From NCBI RefSeq assembly GCF_002259485.1, contig NZ_NPGA01000019.1, positions 1 through 64,000 on the forward strand: 64,000 nucleotides of DNA, in the 5' to 3' direction. Within the stretch, counting starts at the first letter, position 1. Each line of letters opens with the position of its first letter. The DNA comes from Rhodococcus sp. 14-1411-2a (lineage in GTDB: Bacteria; Actinomycetota; Actinomycetes; Mycobacteriales; Mycobacteriaceae). The translations under genes and the position numbers were made by a program. Below, in pieces: positions 39,731 to 48,535 of this stretch. A model generated the notes under the pieces. The model was given only the letters and a program-made list of their open reading frames with translations. It did no database searches and had not been told where the DNA came from.

Positions 39731-41104
39731 ATGGCAACTATTGGTGTAGCGATCGAATCTGGCTCGATGCAGACAATTCTTGTCGAGCCGACGTCCGGCG
39801 AGATACTCGCCGATCGGACTACCCCGCTCGATCCCGATGCGGCCTCGGTTCTTACGACAGCGATCGAGACGATGCTCGCCGAGGCGGCAGAGCTTCATGC
39901 AAGCGTGGACGCAGTGGGTGTGGTGTACCGAACCGAGGACGAGCGCGCCGAGTTCGCAGCCGCTCTCGGCGACGATCCCGCAGTCCTGTCGTCCGCGTCC
40001 GAGGCATTCCTCGGCTGGCTCGCGACGTCGAAGGAATTCGCCGACGCGAACACCGTCCTTCTCTACTACATGGGCGACACGGGCGTCTCCATCTCTCTCG
40101 CCGACGCAGCGCACGCCTCCATCACCCCGGCCAAGACCGCTGCGCTGGACTCGATGTCGCCCGAGCGCATCGGCAGCACCATCCCACTGGCGTGGGAAGT
40201 GGTGGATCAGTCCGGAAAGAAGCCCGAGTTCGTGGCCCTCTTCGGTGATTCGTCGAGCAATCGAGACCTGGTGGACATCCTGTCTCTCGGACTCGGTGTA
40301 CCCGTGGTGCGCGTCGGTGACGCGGACCAGGTCGCGGCGCGAGGAGCTGCGCTGCTGGCACACCAGGACGAGCCGGCTGCGGTTGCCACCGCGCAGGCGG
40401 CGACCGATGATTCGGAGCCGGACGGGGCCGCCGACACCGAGGTCGGGGCAGTCGACCAGGCCGACCAGTCCGACGCCGACATTGCCGACTCCGAGCCCGA
40501 GGAGACCGTCGAGGTAGCGAAGGATACGGATCTCGACACGGTGGTAGTGCCGCTTCCGGTGCCTGCAGCGCCCTCGGCTATCGGCACGAAGCCGGCCCGG
40601 TCGGGAGGCTCCGGGCGCAAACTCGTGTTCGCCGCAGTGCTGCTGGCCGGAGTGCTCTCCGCAGGTGTCGCGGTCGCTGCGACGTTGCCGGGTGAATCCG
40701 AGACGACCGCCGAGCAGGTCGTCGATCGACGCGATGCCGGTGCGGATCTGGCGGGGGCAACCAGGCAGGTGGATCCGACGACGTCCGATCCGGGTGCGGT
40801 AGTAGTTGCGCCGGTGCCGGCGATTGCGCCGCCGCCCGAGACGATTCCTCCGACGATGGACCCATCGACAGTTGTCGAGCCGGCACCGACGACCGAGGCG
40901 TGGGCGACGCAGGAACCGCCGCGTCAGGCTGTGGCGGCCCCGCAGCCGGTACTGTCACCGACCACGGTGGCCCCTCCGCAGTTCACCGTTCCTGTTCCCG
41001 TTCCGGAGCCGGGCAAGTCGCCCGAACAGCTCGAGCAGGAAGCGTGGGATCGGCACTGGCAGCAGACCGGTGAGTGGATTCATCAGGAGTTCTCCGGCCG
41101 CTGA
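39731..41104 (+). CDS. membrane protein with actin-fold-like N-terminus and Pro-rich C-terminus
   Basis: A 457-residue protein. Residues 1-215 (ATIGVAIESGSMQTILVEP, then YMGDTGVSISLAD and EFVALFGDSSSNRDLVDIL) resemble a degenerate Hsp70/actin-type ATPase fold, as in DUF7159-like proteins of Mycobacteriales. An acidic linker follows, one membrane segment at about 296-320 (KLVFAAVLLAGVLSAGVAVA) and an extracytoplasmic Pro/Thr-rich tail. The start Met at 39,731 follows GGGAG by seven bases. The function is unknown. Confidence 0.75.
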   Translation: MATIGVAIESGSMQTILVEPTSGEILADRTTPLDPDAASVLTTAIETMLAEAAELHASVDAVGVVYRTEDERAEFAAALGDDPAVLSSASEAFLGWLATSKEFADANTVLLYYMGDTGVSISLADAAHASITPAKTAALDSMSPERIGSTIPLAWEVVDQSGKKPEFVALFGDSSSNRDLVDILSLGLGVPVVRVGDADQVAARGAALLAHQDEPAAVATAQAATDDSEPDGAADTEVGAVDQADQSDADIADSEPEETVEVAKDTDLDTVVVPLPVPAAPSAIGTKPARSGGSGRKLVFAAVLLAGVLSAGVAVAATLPGESETTAEQVVDRRDAGADLAGATRQVDPTTSDPGAVVVAPVPAIAPPPETIPPTMDPSTVVEPAPTTEAWATQEPPRQAVAAPQPVLSPTTVAPPQFTVPVPVPEPGKSPEQLEQEAWDRHWQQTGEWIHQEFSGR

Positions 41105-41129
41105 CGGTGAATCGTTCTCGAGACGAGTG

Positions 41130-41164
41130 ATGACAGACTGGCTACGGCCCGTCTGTCATTTTCT
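41130..41164 (+). terminator. hairpin terminator before dipeptidase gene
   Basis: ATGACAGAC (41,130-41,138) pairs perfectly with GTCTGTCAT (41,151-41,159) around a 12-base loop, followed by TTTTC. It separates the Pro-rich membrane protein gene from the M20 peptidase gene. Confidence 0.82.
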
Positions 41165-41178
41165 CGTTTGGAGGACTC

Positions 41179-42543
41179 ATGCCCGCCGATCCGCGACCCG
41201 TCGACGTTCGATCTGCGATCGCATCGCAGATGCCCCGAGCGAAATCCGAGTTGTCAGAGTTGGTCCGCTTCACCTCGGTGCACGATCCACGGCAGTTTCC
41301 GGCCGAGGAATGCACCGGTGCGGCGCAGTGGGTGCAACGGGCCTTCGTCGACGCAGGCATTCCCGACGTCCAGCTGATCGAGACGATCGACGGCTCACTG
41401 GCCGTCGTCGGTTCACGGCCGGCTCGGGCAGGAGCGCCCACCGTTCTGCTGTACTCGCACTACGACGTTCAACCTCCGGGTGACGGAAAACTTTGGGACA
41501 GTGAGCCTTTCGATCTGACTGAACGGGACGGTCGTTGGTACGGGCGGGGTTCGGCGGACTGCAAGGGCAACGTGATCATGCATCTGCTGGCGCTACGGGC
41601 GCTGGGGGAGTCGCTCGAGGTCGGCGTGCGGATCGTCTGCGAGGGTTCGGAGGAGATGGGCACCGGCGGGTTGGAAGCGCTCGTGGAGCAGCGCCCCGAA
41701 CTGTTTTCGGCAGACATGGTGGTCATCGCCGATACCGGCAACGCGAAGGTGGGTTTGCCGACGGTCACCACCACGCTCCGCGGTATCGCCAACGTGGTGG
41801 TGCATGTGGAAACCCTTGCCGGAGAGGTGCACTCGGGCATGTACGGCGGGCCTGCGCCCGATGCTCTCGCCGCGTTGGTGTACGTGCTCTCGACGTTGCG
41901 GAACGAGCAGGGCGACACCGTGGTCGACGGACTGGACGGAACGCAGACCTGGGACGGGGTCGAGTACGACGCCGAGCAGTTCCGTGCCGATGCCGGCGTG
42001 CTCGATGGCGTCGGGCTGGCGGGTTCGGGTTCGGTGGCCGAGGCGGTGTGGGCGCGGCCTGCTCTGACGATCCTGGGGATCGACTGCCCACCGGTCGTGG
42101 GGTCGGCTGCGGCGATCTCGCCTCGTGCGTCGGCACGGCTGAATTTGCGGGTGCCGCCGGGGATGGATCCGCAGCGGGCTCAGGATGCGTTGGTGGCTCA
42201 TCTGGAGGCGCGTACGCCATGGAATGCGCGCGTCACCGTCGAGCGTGAGGCCATCGGGTCGCCGTTTCGGGCCAGAACCGATGGGCCGGGTTACGCGGCG
42301 CTGTCCGAAGCGTTGGCGGAGGCCTTCGGGCATCCCATGGGGACGGCAGGTCAGGGCGGGTCGATTCCGCTGTGCAACGCGTTGGCTCAGGTGCTGCCGG
42401 ACGCCGAGATCGTGCTGATGGGCGTCGAGGAACCTCGGTGCCGGATCCACGCTCCCAACGAGAGCGTGGACCCGACGGAAATCCAGAAGATGGCCGTCGC
42501 CGAGGCGTTGTTCCTGCAGCGGCTCGCAGGGTCAGACAGCTAG
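41179..42543 (+). CDS. M20 family dipeptidase
   Basis: A di-zinc metallopeptidase of 454 residues (Rv2522c counterpart). Metal and catalytic residues are visible in YSHYDVQPP (His and Asp, about 94), GRGSADCKGN, CEGSEEMGTGG (two Glu), VIADTGN, and near the end GQGGSIPLCNAL. The ATG has TTGGAGGA upstream. It overlaps the opposing bcp gene by 12 bases. Confidence 0.92.
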   Translation: MPADPRPVDVRSAIASQMPRAKSELSELVRFTSVHDPRQFPAEECTGAAQWVQRAFVDAGIPDVQLIETIDGSLAVVGSRPARAGAPTVLLYSHYDVQPPGDGKLWDSEPFDLTERDGRWYGRGSADCKGNVIMHLLALRALGESLEVGVRIVCEGSEEMGTGGLEALVEQRPELFSADMVVIADTGNAKVGLPTVTTTLRGIANVVVHVETLAGEVHSGMYGGPAPDALAALVYVLSTLRNEQGDTVVDGLDGTQTWDGVEYDAEQFRADAGVLDGVGLAGSGSVAEAVWARPALTILGIDCPPVVGSAAAISPRASARLNLRVPPGMDPQRAQDALVAHLEARTPWNARVTVEREAIGSPFRARTDGPGYAALSEALAEAFGHPMGTAGQGGSIPLCNALAQVLPDAEIVLMGVEEPRCRIHAPNESVDPTEIQKMAVAEALFLQRLAGSDS

Positions 42544-43005
42544 ATCGCGGCGGAGCTTGGCGACGTGGCCGGTGGCGCGGACGTTGTACTGCGCCACCTC
42601 GATCTTGCCTTCCTCGTCGACGAGGAACGTGGAGCGAATGACTCCCTCGTAGACCTTGCCGTAGTTCTTCTTCTCCCCGAATGCGCCCCACGCCTGCAGG
42701 GTCGTCTTCTCCTCGTCGGAGAGCAGCGGGAACGTCAGCTCTTCCTTGTCGCGGAACTTGGCGAGCTTGGCCGGCTTGTCGGGGGAGATGCCGATGACCT
42801 CGAGGCCTCCGCCGTTGAGCTCGGCGAGACTGTCTCGGAAATCGCAGGCCTGCTTGGTGCAGCCCGGGGTGCTCGCGGCGGGGTAGAAGTACACGATCAC
42901 CTTCTTGCCTGCGTAGTCGGCGAGAGAGACGTCGTTGCCGTCGGCATCGGGCAGGGTGAACGCCGGAGCGGTGTCGCCCGGCTCGAGCTTGCTGTATTCG
43001 GTCAC
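42532..43005 (-). CDS. bcp: thioredoxin-dependent peroxiredoxin (Bcp/PrxQ)
   Basis: Reduces hydroperoxides. The 157-residue protein has the peroxidatic Cys49 and resolving Cys54 in TPGCTKQAC, the PrxQ spacing, and the usual GDTAPAFTLPD start. It matches Rv2521. It converges with the dipeptidase gene. Confidence 0.94.
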   Translation of the reverse strand: MTEYSKLEPGDTAPAFTLPDADGNDVSLADYAGKKVIVYFYPAASTPGCTKQACDFRDSLAELNGGGLEVIGISPDKPAKLAKFRDKEELTFPLLSDEEKTTLQAWGAFGEKKNYGKVYEGVIRSTFLVDEEGKIEVAQYNVRATGHVAKLRRDLAV

Positions 43006-43082
43006 CGCACGAGAGTATCGAAATATCGCCGTGCTCTAGGCTCGACTGCGACCGAGACTATTTGCAACAAGTTGGAGGACAC

Positions 43083-43304
43083 GTGGCCAAGGACACCGAC
43101 CGAATCGAGCGCGAGATCGAGGCCGCTCGCAATCAGCTCGCCAGCACCCTGGACGAGCTGAGCGTCCGTGCCAGCCCCAAGAACATCGTCGCCAACACCA
43201 AGCAGTCCGTGGTGGCCAAGCTCAACGAGCCGGCAGTGAAGTTCACCCTCCTCGGAGTGGGCGCAGTGGTGGCAGTTCTCGTGGTTCGCAGGATCTTCAA
43301 CTGA
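43083..43304 (+). CDS. DUF3618 small membrane-anchored protein
   Basis: A 73-residue protein: DTDRIEREIEAARNQLASTLDEL (amphipathic helix, DUF3618 signature) followed by one membrane helix (LLGVGAVVAVLVV). GTG start with GGAGGA upstream. It matches Rv2520c. The function is unknown. Confidence 0.88.
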   Translation: MAKDTDRIEREIEAARNQLASTLDELSVRASPKNIVANTKQSVVAKLNEPAVKFTLLGVGAVVAVLVVRRIFN

Positions 43305-43396
43305 CACGACAGGCGCTCCGACCAGCCGATTTCACATCTGGCGGCATCTGCTGTTAATGTTTCTCCCGCACCGCAGAGAACACGCGGTGCGGATCG

Positions 43397-43470
43397 GCGC
43401 CATTAGCTCAGTTGGTTAGAGCAGCTGACTCTTAATCAGCGGGTCCGGGGTTCGAATCCCTGATGGCGCA
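43397..43470 (+). tRNA. tRNA-Lys (anticodon CTT)
   Basis: Acceptor GCGCCAT/ATGGCGC with discriminator A, D-arm AGCTCAGTTGGTTAGAGC, anticodon stem-loop GCTGA-CTCTTAA-TCAGC giving CTT, T-arm CCGGGGTTCGAATCCCTG. CCA is not encoded. It marks the end of the conserved block. Confidence 0.98.
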
Positions 43471-43474
43471 CAGC

Positions 43475-43517
43475 AAGTGCCCCTGAACAGCTTAAACGCT
43501 GGTCAGGGGCACTTTTT
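43475..43517 (+). terminator. strong terminator after tRNA-Lys
   Basis: AAGTGCCCCTGA pairs with TCAGGGGCACTT, with a further inner ACAGC/GCTGG pairing, followed by a T tract (TTTTTGTTGT). A typical intrinsic terminator. Confidence 0.93.
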
Positions 43518-44051
43518 GTTGTCCGGGTGCGTGTAGGCGACCGCAAGCTTGGCAAGAATGGACAACTCTGTGACCTGCTGGTTTTCAAGCGGCGGAGGGC
43601 GTTTCGGAGAATTGACTCTCAATCGCAAATACTGGGAGTCAGGTTCGGGCTGCCACGCTGCTGACCTGCGATTTGTGCGCCGGATTCGCCCCGCCGGGTA
43701 GCCGATGGACGCCTGTGGACGCTCCAGTCATCACTTACTCATCTTTTTGAAACTTGCAATCGAACGCAAGTGAACCGTGCAAGGGCGACTCACTCAGGTG
43801 GACCTACAGGCCATTTCGGACTACTCCCACCGATCCCGTCACGCCTGAGAGCGACAGAGTGAACCCGCCCGCGCCCGGACTTTGATTCGCCTGCCACCAC
43901 CAAGGCAACAGCGCGGCAACTGACGAGGGCGAGCTGACCACGACGCCTCGGGCCGTGGCTTGTGGAGAAATGGCCGGGCGTGTTTACTGGCGTTCGGTGA
44001 CCCGCGCCCGTCGGCTTCGTCTAACGGTCCTCCTAGTTCGCGGGTTTTCAT
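43518..44051. other. 534-base gap at left edge of accessory region
   Basis: No frame here reads like a protein and I recognise no integrase fragment or RNA. Base composition is less GC-biased than the flanking conserved block. A GGGTCGAATCC string at about 44,071, just beyond, loosely recalls a tRNA T-arm but is not a copy of the tRNA-Lys end. Confidence 0.5.
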
Positions 44052-44864
44052 ATGTGGTTGCAAGAAGTAGAGGGTCGAATCCTCGAACAATTCATCTACG
44101 ACGGTGTCTCGTTGGCCGACGCGAACGCGATGCGTCGCTTACCGCCGGTGCACCGAGATCTGTTCGACAACTTCGTCTTTGCCGCCACGGCCGTAGCGGT
44201 GGGGGAGAGCGACTGGAGCAGATTTCCCATCGCTAGCTTGGGCTACATGTCGGCCGTGCACGGCGACCTCACGTTGGTGCCGCCACTGATACCTCCCGAC
44301 GCCGCCGACGTGGTGGCGGACGTGCTCTCACGTTTCACACCGTTCAAATCCGGAGATGAGCGCGTTGCGGATGGGTCGCGCATCAACGAGGACCAGTACC
44401 GACTTGCGGAGGAATTGTTCACCCGTCTCGGTGGTGATCGTGGGGACGGCGCACGTGCTGCCGGGGCGAGAGCGCACAGCAGGATGATGTCCGCGCGTAT
44501 TGCAGATGGGTTCGTTCATCCTGTGATCGGGGCGCACATCTGGAGCGATGTTCCTGCCGCTCCGCGGGCACACCCGGGCAGCGGCCCCGAAGTCACCGTT
44601 CTCGAACTCGTTGAGGGGCTCCTCGCTCGGTGGCGCCAATTCCCGGTTGAACGTGCTGGTGTCGAACGCGACATCCTCACCGAAGCACGCTCTATCGGCT
44701 GGTCGGGGGTTCGCGCGCCCATGGCTACGGACGGTCTTAGCGGCTGGTACGCACACCCACCCGAAGGCGCCGGCGTCACCGGCCGCGAGGCACACGCCAC
44801 CAGTGACAACCCCGCTCGCAGTGTGGTCGACGAGCAGGCGCGACCGCGACACGAAGATCGGTGA
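44052..44864 (+). CDS. hypothetical protein
   Basis: A 270-residue protein that I do not recognise. The first 200 residues have ordinary globular composition (FIYDGVSLADANAMRRLPP, TLVPPLIPPDAADVVADVL, TVLELVEGLLARW); the last 40 are low complexity (REAHATSDNPARSV). No membrane segment or catalytic motif is seen. The ribosome site is weak. The next, frameshifted gene begins eight bases after its stop, suggesting a two-gene unit. A large opposing frame at 44,328-45,197 is Ser/Thr/Pro-rich and looks like a shadow. Confidence 0.45.
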   Translation: MWLQEVEGRILEQFIYDGVSLADANAMRRLPPVHRDLFDNFVFAATAVAVGESDWSRFPIASLGYMSAVHGDLTLVPPLIPPDAADVVADVLSRFTPFKSGDERVADGSRINEDQYRLAEELFTRLGGDRGDGARAAGARAHSRMMSARIADGFVHPVIGAHIWSDVPAAPRAHPGSGPEVTVLELVEGLLARWRQFPVERAGVERDILTEARSIGWSGVRAPMATDGLSGWYAHPPEGAGVTGREAHATSDNPARSVVDEQARPRHEDR

Positions 44865-44871
44865 CCGCACT

Positions 44872-45527
44872 GTGACTGTGAACCGGCTCGCGGCGGCCAC
44901 GGGCCGTGGGGGAATGGTCGCCCACGTCAGCATCCTGGTTGAGGCAATCGCGCGTGGGGATCGGTGGGCGGTGGCGCGCCGCGCGACGGGCCCACTGCTG
45001 GAGCAGCTGCTGTCGGGCGATTTCGACGACACGTTCGGAACGGCATCGGAATCCGATCGATCCGTGGGTCTGGGCGGAGCGCCGGTGGTGGTGATCGACG
45101 AGAACGTGGCGATTGTGGTTGCGCCGGTGACGAACTCAGGATCGGGGTCGGTGGGCGCGGTGACGGCGCTGCTGATCCGGGCTTCTACAACTGGCACGGT
45201 GAGGCCGTGGTTTGTAGCGTCGCTGACGCAGGACCAGATGCTCGATAATGAGTTTCAGCGGCGGGTGCAGCACGAGTCATTTCCGATCGACGCCGACCTC
45301 GACATCATCGCCGCCCACGGACCCCTCGATGTACGCGCCGCCTCGATCGACTGGGACGACGACTCGGTGATCCTTCGGCACAACGACACCGGCGTGGTGA
45401 CCGTGTCAGACGCGCGCGCCGAGTCGGCAACGTGGCCGCGGAAAAGCTGGCATTGGCTTCCGACGAAGCGCATACCTTTACCGGCCTGTACGGGGGAAGC
45501 CTCGTCGACCTTCCCACACAGAGTTGA
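44872..45527 (+). pseudogene. hypothetical gene broken by a frameshift near its 3' end
   Basis: Starting at GTG 44,872, about 180 residues read naturally (VSILVEAIARGDRWAVARR, PVVVIDENVAIVVAPV, DLDIIAAHGPLDVRAA, TGVVTVSDARAES). After the CG run at about 45,411-45,418 this frame turns Trp/Pro/Arg-rich and runs into the opposing aldolase gene. The neighbouring frame instead reads GNVAAEKLALASDEAHTF and ends LPTQS at 45,527, 33 bases before the aldolase gene. Removing two bases (one CG) or adding one restores a single protein of about 217 residues. The family is unknown. Confidence 0.6.
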
Positions 45528-45560
45528 CGTAGATGTAATTGCCTTCGCGCTGCATGGACG

Positions 45561-46646
45561 TCAGGGTCTCGCGAGGTCGATCAGTTTCTTCACTGTGTCG
45601 GCGATCAGAGTCGAGTCCAGAGCCAGCGACGCTTCACCGAAGGAGCACTCGATCGAGCACTGCACCGGGTTCGGGCTCGTACGGATGCGCAGACCCAGCC
45701 GGGGGTGACCGTCCTCGATGAGTTGTTGTTGCGCGTACCGGGCGGCGGCTGGTGCGATGGGCAGATGGAGGTGGAACATCGCTGTGTGGGGTGGGTCCGG
45801 TCGGATCGTGGCCGGTGTCCGTTCCATGATTGCGGCTGCGACGGTCTTTGCGTGCGCTACGTACGCGGGCATCGCAGCTGACGCCCGTTCCATTCCGTCG
45901 AGAGCGAGGAGTGCGAGGGGCCACGCTTCGTCGACGGTGCCGCCCAAGCGGTGCCGCCACGTACGGGCTGCGGCGATGAAGTTTTCGTCTCCGGCCAGGA
46001 CCGCGCCTCGCGGCGCTTCGAGGTCTTTGTAAAGCGAGACGTACACCGAGTCGAAGCCGGCGCAGATCTCGTCGAGAGGCCGGGCGTAGAAGGGCGTGGT
46101 CTGCCAGACCCTCGCCCCATCGAGATGTGTGGCGACGCCCGCCGCTGCGGCATAGGACAGCTGGGTCTGCAGGTCCGTCCACGAAGGCAGTTCCCCGCCG
46201 AGTTCACGTTGCGGTAGCTCCCAGACCACCGTCGCTGCTTCCTCGCCGAGGCCGGCGCGTAGGTCGACAGTCGTCATCAGTTCGTTCCGGTCACCCACCA
46301 ACCGCGCGTGCATGTCGTGCAGCACCGCATAGTTCTCGTCCTCCCACTCGGACAGGTGATTGGTCTGGTGCGCGAGGAAGGAGCGTCTTCCCGATCTTCG
46401 GTCGGCGTGCACGCGCAGGGCGATCTGCTGGGCCATCTTGCCGGTCGGCATGAACAGTGTCGCTTGCTTTCCCAGCTTCGAGCAGACGCTGCCCTGTAAG
46501 AGAGTCACGGCTGCAAGTGGATCGGTGGCCACCTCGGGATATCGCTCCAACGCCCTAGACATCCGGGCGAGTTCGGCCCGCGGTGTACGACGATCGGTTC
46601 CGTGAACAGAGACGATCGGCGTCGCCGTCACTGATGTAAAGTCCAT
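45561..46646 (-). CDS. threonine aldolase/beta-eliminating lyase family enzyme
   Basis: A pyridoxal-phosphate fold-type I enzyme of 361 residues. The family pattern includes LFMPTGKMAQQIAL near the N-terminus, THLDGARVWQ (cofactor-binding Asp) and SLYKDLEAPRGAVLAG with the Schiff-base Lys. L-threonine aldolases cleave threonine to glycine and acetaldehyde; other beta-hydroxy amino acids are possible substrates. The start codon lies only 24 bases from the divergent CGNR-domain gene, so the two probably share control sequences. Confidence 0.85.
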   Translation of the reverse strand: MDFTSVTATPIVSVHGTDRRTPRAELARMSRALERYPEVATDPLAAVTLLQGSVCSKLGKQATLFMPTGKMAQQIALRVHADRRSGRRSFLAHQTNHLSEWEDENYAVLHDMHARLVGDRNELMTTVDLRAGLGEEAATVVWELPQRELGGELPSWTDLQTQLSYAAAAGVATHLDGARVWQTTPFYARPLDEICAGFDSVYVSLYKDLEAPRGAVLAGDENFIAAARTWRHRLGGTVDEAWPLALLALDGMERASAAMPAYVAHAKTVAAAIMERTPATIRPDPPHTAMFHLHLPIAPAAARYAQQQLIEDGHPRLGLRIRTSPNPVQCSIECSFGEASLALDSTLIADTVKKLIDLARP

Positions 46647-46670
46647 GACCAGTGAGCGTAGGGAGGCCCC

Positions 46671-47243
46671 GTGGACACGTTCAACAGTGACGTTCTCGAA
46701 CGGATTGCCGTAGCAGTGAAGCTAGCGAACGCCCACGCCGCCGCGACACTACTACCTGGCGGCCAAAACACCGGTCCCGCGCGGATCTTCGAAACTCACC
46801 ACTACCAACCCCCCGACATCGCCTGCGACTGGAGCGACGTTGCAGAACTCGCGGAACAACTCGACGGTTTGCTGCACCGCATCGCCGCCGGCGATCACGA
46901 CACGGCCATCGAAAAGATCAACAACGAGCTCTCCGAGTTCGATGTCACCCCGTATGTCGACAATGGCCCTGACGGTTGCGTACTTCACTTCCACACGAGC
47001 ACAGCATCTTTCGCGGACGGCTGGGCCGGCGGAATCTACACCGCCCTCGCACTTGCTTACAGCACTGATCAGGCATCCCGCATCGGTCGTTGCACCGGTC
47101 GCTCCTGCGACCGACTGTTCCTCGACCGCGGGCGCAATCAACAGCGACGCTATTGCAGCCTGCAGTGTCAGAACCGCGAGAAGTCGGCTGCTTACCGACG
47201 CGTGCATACCCGAACGTCAGTTGTCCGACAAGAACGGCATTAG
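46671..47243 (+). CDS. CGNR zinc-finger (ABATE-domain) regulator
   Basis: A 190-residue putative transcription regulator. The C-terminus has the CGNR-type zinc finger: CTGRSCDRLFLD, GRNQQRRYCSLQCQNRE, where cysteines and the R-Y-C-S context match the family. The N-terminal part is the ABATE ligand-like domain. GTG start with GGGAGG six bases upstream. The divergent layout with the aldolase suggests that it controls that gene, an inference from context. Confidence 0.82.
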   Translation: MDTFNSDVLERIAVAVKLANAHAAATLLPGGQNTGPARIFETHHYQPPDIACDWSDVAELAEQLDGLLHRIAAGDHDTAIEKINNELSEFDVTPYVDNGPDGCVLHFHTSTASFADGWAGGIYTALALAYSTDQASRIGRCTGRSCDRLFLDRGRNQQRRYCSLQCQNREKSAAYRRVHTRTSVVRQERH

Positions 47244-47292
47244 CAGGCTACTAGGCTGAGAATTCTCCAGTCCGGTGGCCAAAACACCAGCT

Positions 47293-48327
47293 CTAGCTTG
47301 GCTTTCGGTCGATGGGCGCACCAAGCCCTCCGTAAGCAACCCCCTCGCGCCAGTGGGCACAAAGTCCCGCGGCCCACGTGCGCGGTGTTGCAGGAATGGA
47401 CATCGAGGGAAACCCGAATCGAGCAGTCCACGATTCGGAAGAGGACGGCACGGTAGTCAGATGCTCGTACGTTGGAACAGGGAACGCTTCATGGAACACC
47501 TGTTCGTGGCCCTCCCGCCGAAACTCGACCAAACCAGTAGTGCCATTGAGGGTCGCGGCCAGAGGTAGGAAGCGGCTATCGACCCTGGCTGGCGTTCTCA
47601 ATGCAGACACCAACGCTCGAAACGCAGGGATTGATGATGGTTCGGGCCGGTTCATCATGACAATGAGATCGATTTGCTTGTCGCGGATGATCCCACGTGC
47701 CTGCTTGCCACTCGGAACATCGAAAGGGCCATTGCGAATAAGATTCGCAATCAAGACACGATTCTGCGGATGCGGATCGATCTTGCGGACGGCCACATCG
47801 TCCTGCTTGGTGAACTTGGGCCATTCGAGGTCAGTCGGCGCGAGCAGCGGGCTGCCAGCCGAGTCGATGATGACCGCGAACCTCACCGATGAAGCCGGCT
47901 CGTAGAAATTCACGGGCGATCCGCTGACGAGGTGGTACGCGTAGTCGGCCCAGTGTGGGCCTAGTGCTGCACGGAGCCACCCTTCAGCCTCTGAGTAGGT
48001 CACCGTGGGTGCCGTCGACGCCGGGTTTAGTCCTGGTGAGATCGAGCTTCGTACCTCGATGCGAAAGAATCTTGGAGATATCAGTGTGGGTGAGGCAAGG
48101 TCCCGCCCGGTCGGCGAAAAACTGTGACGGACGGAGACGGTGGTGGAGCGATCAACGACTGACGGCCCGCGGAGGCGATCGGGGGCAGCGATCCGATCTT
48201 CGGAGCGGAACCCGGCGATGATTGCTCGTTGCACCCAGTTTCGAAACCGGCTGATTTCGTTCTGGTGGGCTGAGCTCACTGCTTGCGAGACCTGCAGCGA
48301 CTCCTCTAGCCGGTCAGTGGTGGACAT
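47293..48327 (-). CDS. hypothetical protein
   Basis: A 344-residue soluble protein I do not recognise. It starts with a polar helix (TDRLEESLQVSQAVSSAHQNEI), has a middle region TYSEAEGWLRAALGPHWADY and NFYEPASSVRFAVIIDSAG, and continues with alternating strands to the end. No membrane segment, nucleotide-binding motif or clear catalytic site is visible. Composition reads as coding throughout. It is convergent with the CGNR gene. Confidence 0.6.
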   Translation of the reverse strand: MSTTDRLEESLQVSQAVSSAHQNEISRFRNWVQRAIIAGFRSEDRIAAPDRLRGPSVVDRSTTVSVRHSFSPTGRDLASPTLISPRFFRIEVRSSISPGLNPASTAPTVTYSEAEGWLRAALGPHWADYAYHLVSGSPVNFYEPASSVRFAVIIDSAGSPLLAPTDLEWPKFTKQDDVAVRKIDPHPQNRVLIANLIRNGPFDVPSGKQARGIIRDKQIDLIVMMNRPEPSSIPAFRALVSALRTPARVDSRFLPLAATLNGTTGLVEFRREGHEQVFHEAFPVPTYEHLTTVPSSSESWTARFGFPSMSIPATPRTWAAGLCAHWREGVAYGGLGAPIDRKPS

Positions 48328-48535
48328 TCTTTCGCGAACTAGTCATTGGCCGACTATAGAGGTACGGCTGCTCACGGATTCGAGCATCGGGTTTATGAAT
48401 CGAGCACGCCAACATCTCGCTTGAATATCGGCGGATGTGCAGTATCCGCTCGATCGCGAGCAGGTTGAGTTCGGCGGCTAGCGTCATCACCATAGGATTG
48501 AAACGCCGGATTCGACAGAGACCAGGAGAGCTTCA

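Noticed and set aside
44060..44090. tRNA T-arm-like string GGGTCGAATCC as a possible attachment-site copy
   Set aside because: It does not match the tRNA-Lys 3' end beyond a few bases and lies within a probable gene.
44328..45197. 289-codon minus-strand frame in the accessory region
   Set aside because: Ser/Thr/Pro-rich without structure; the plus-strand frames read as proteins.
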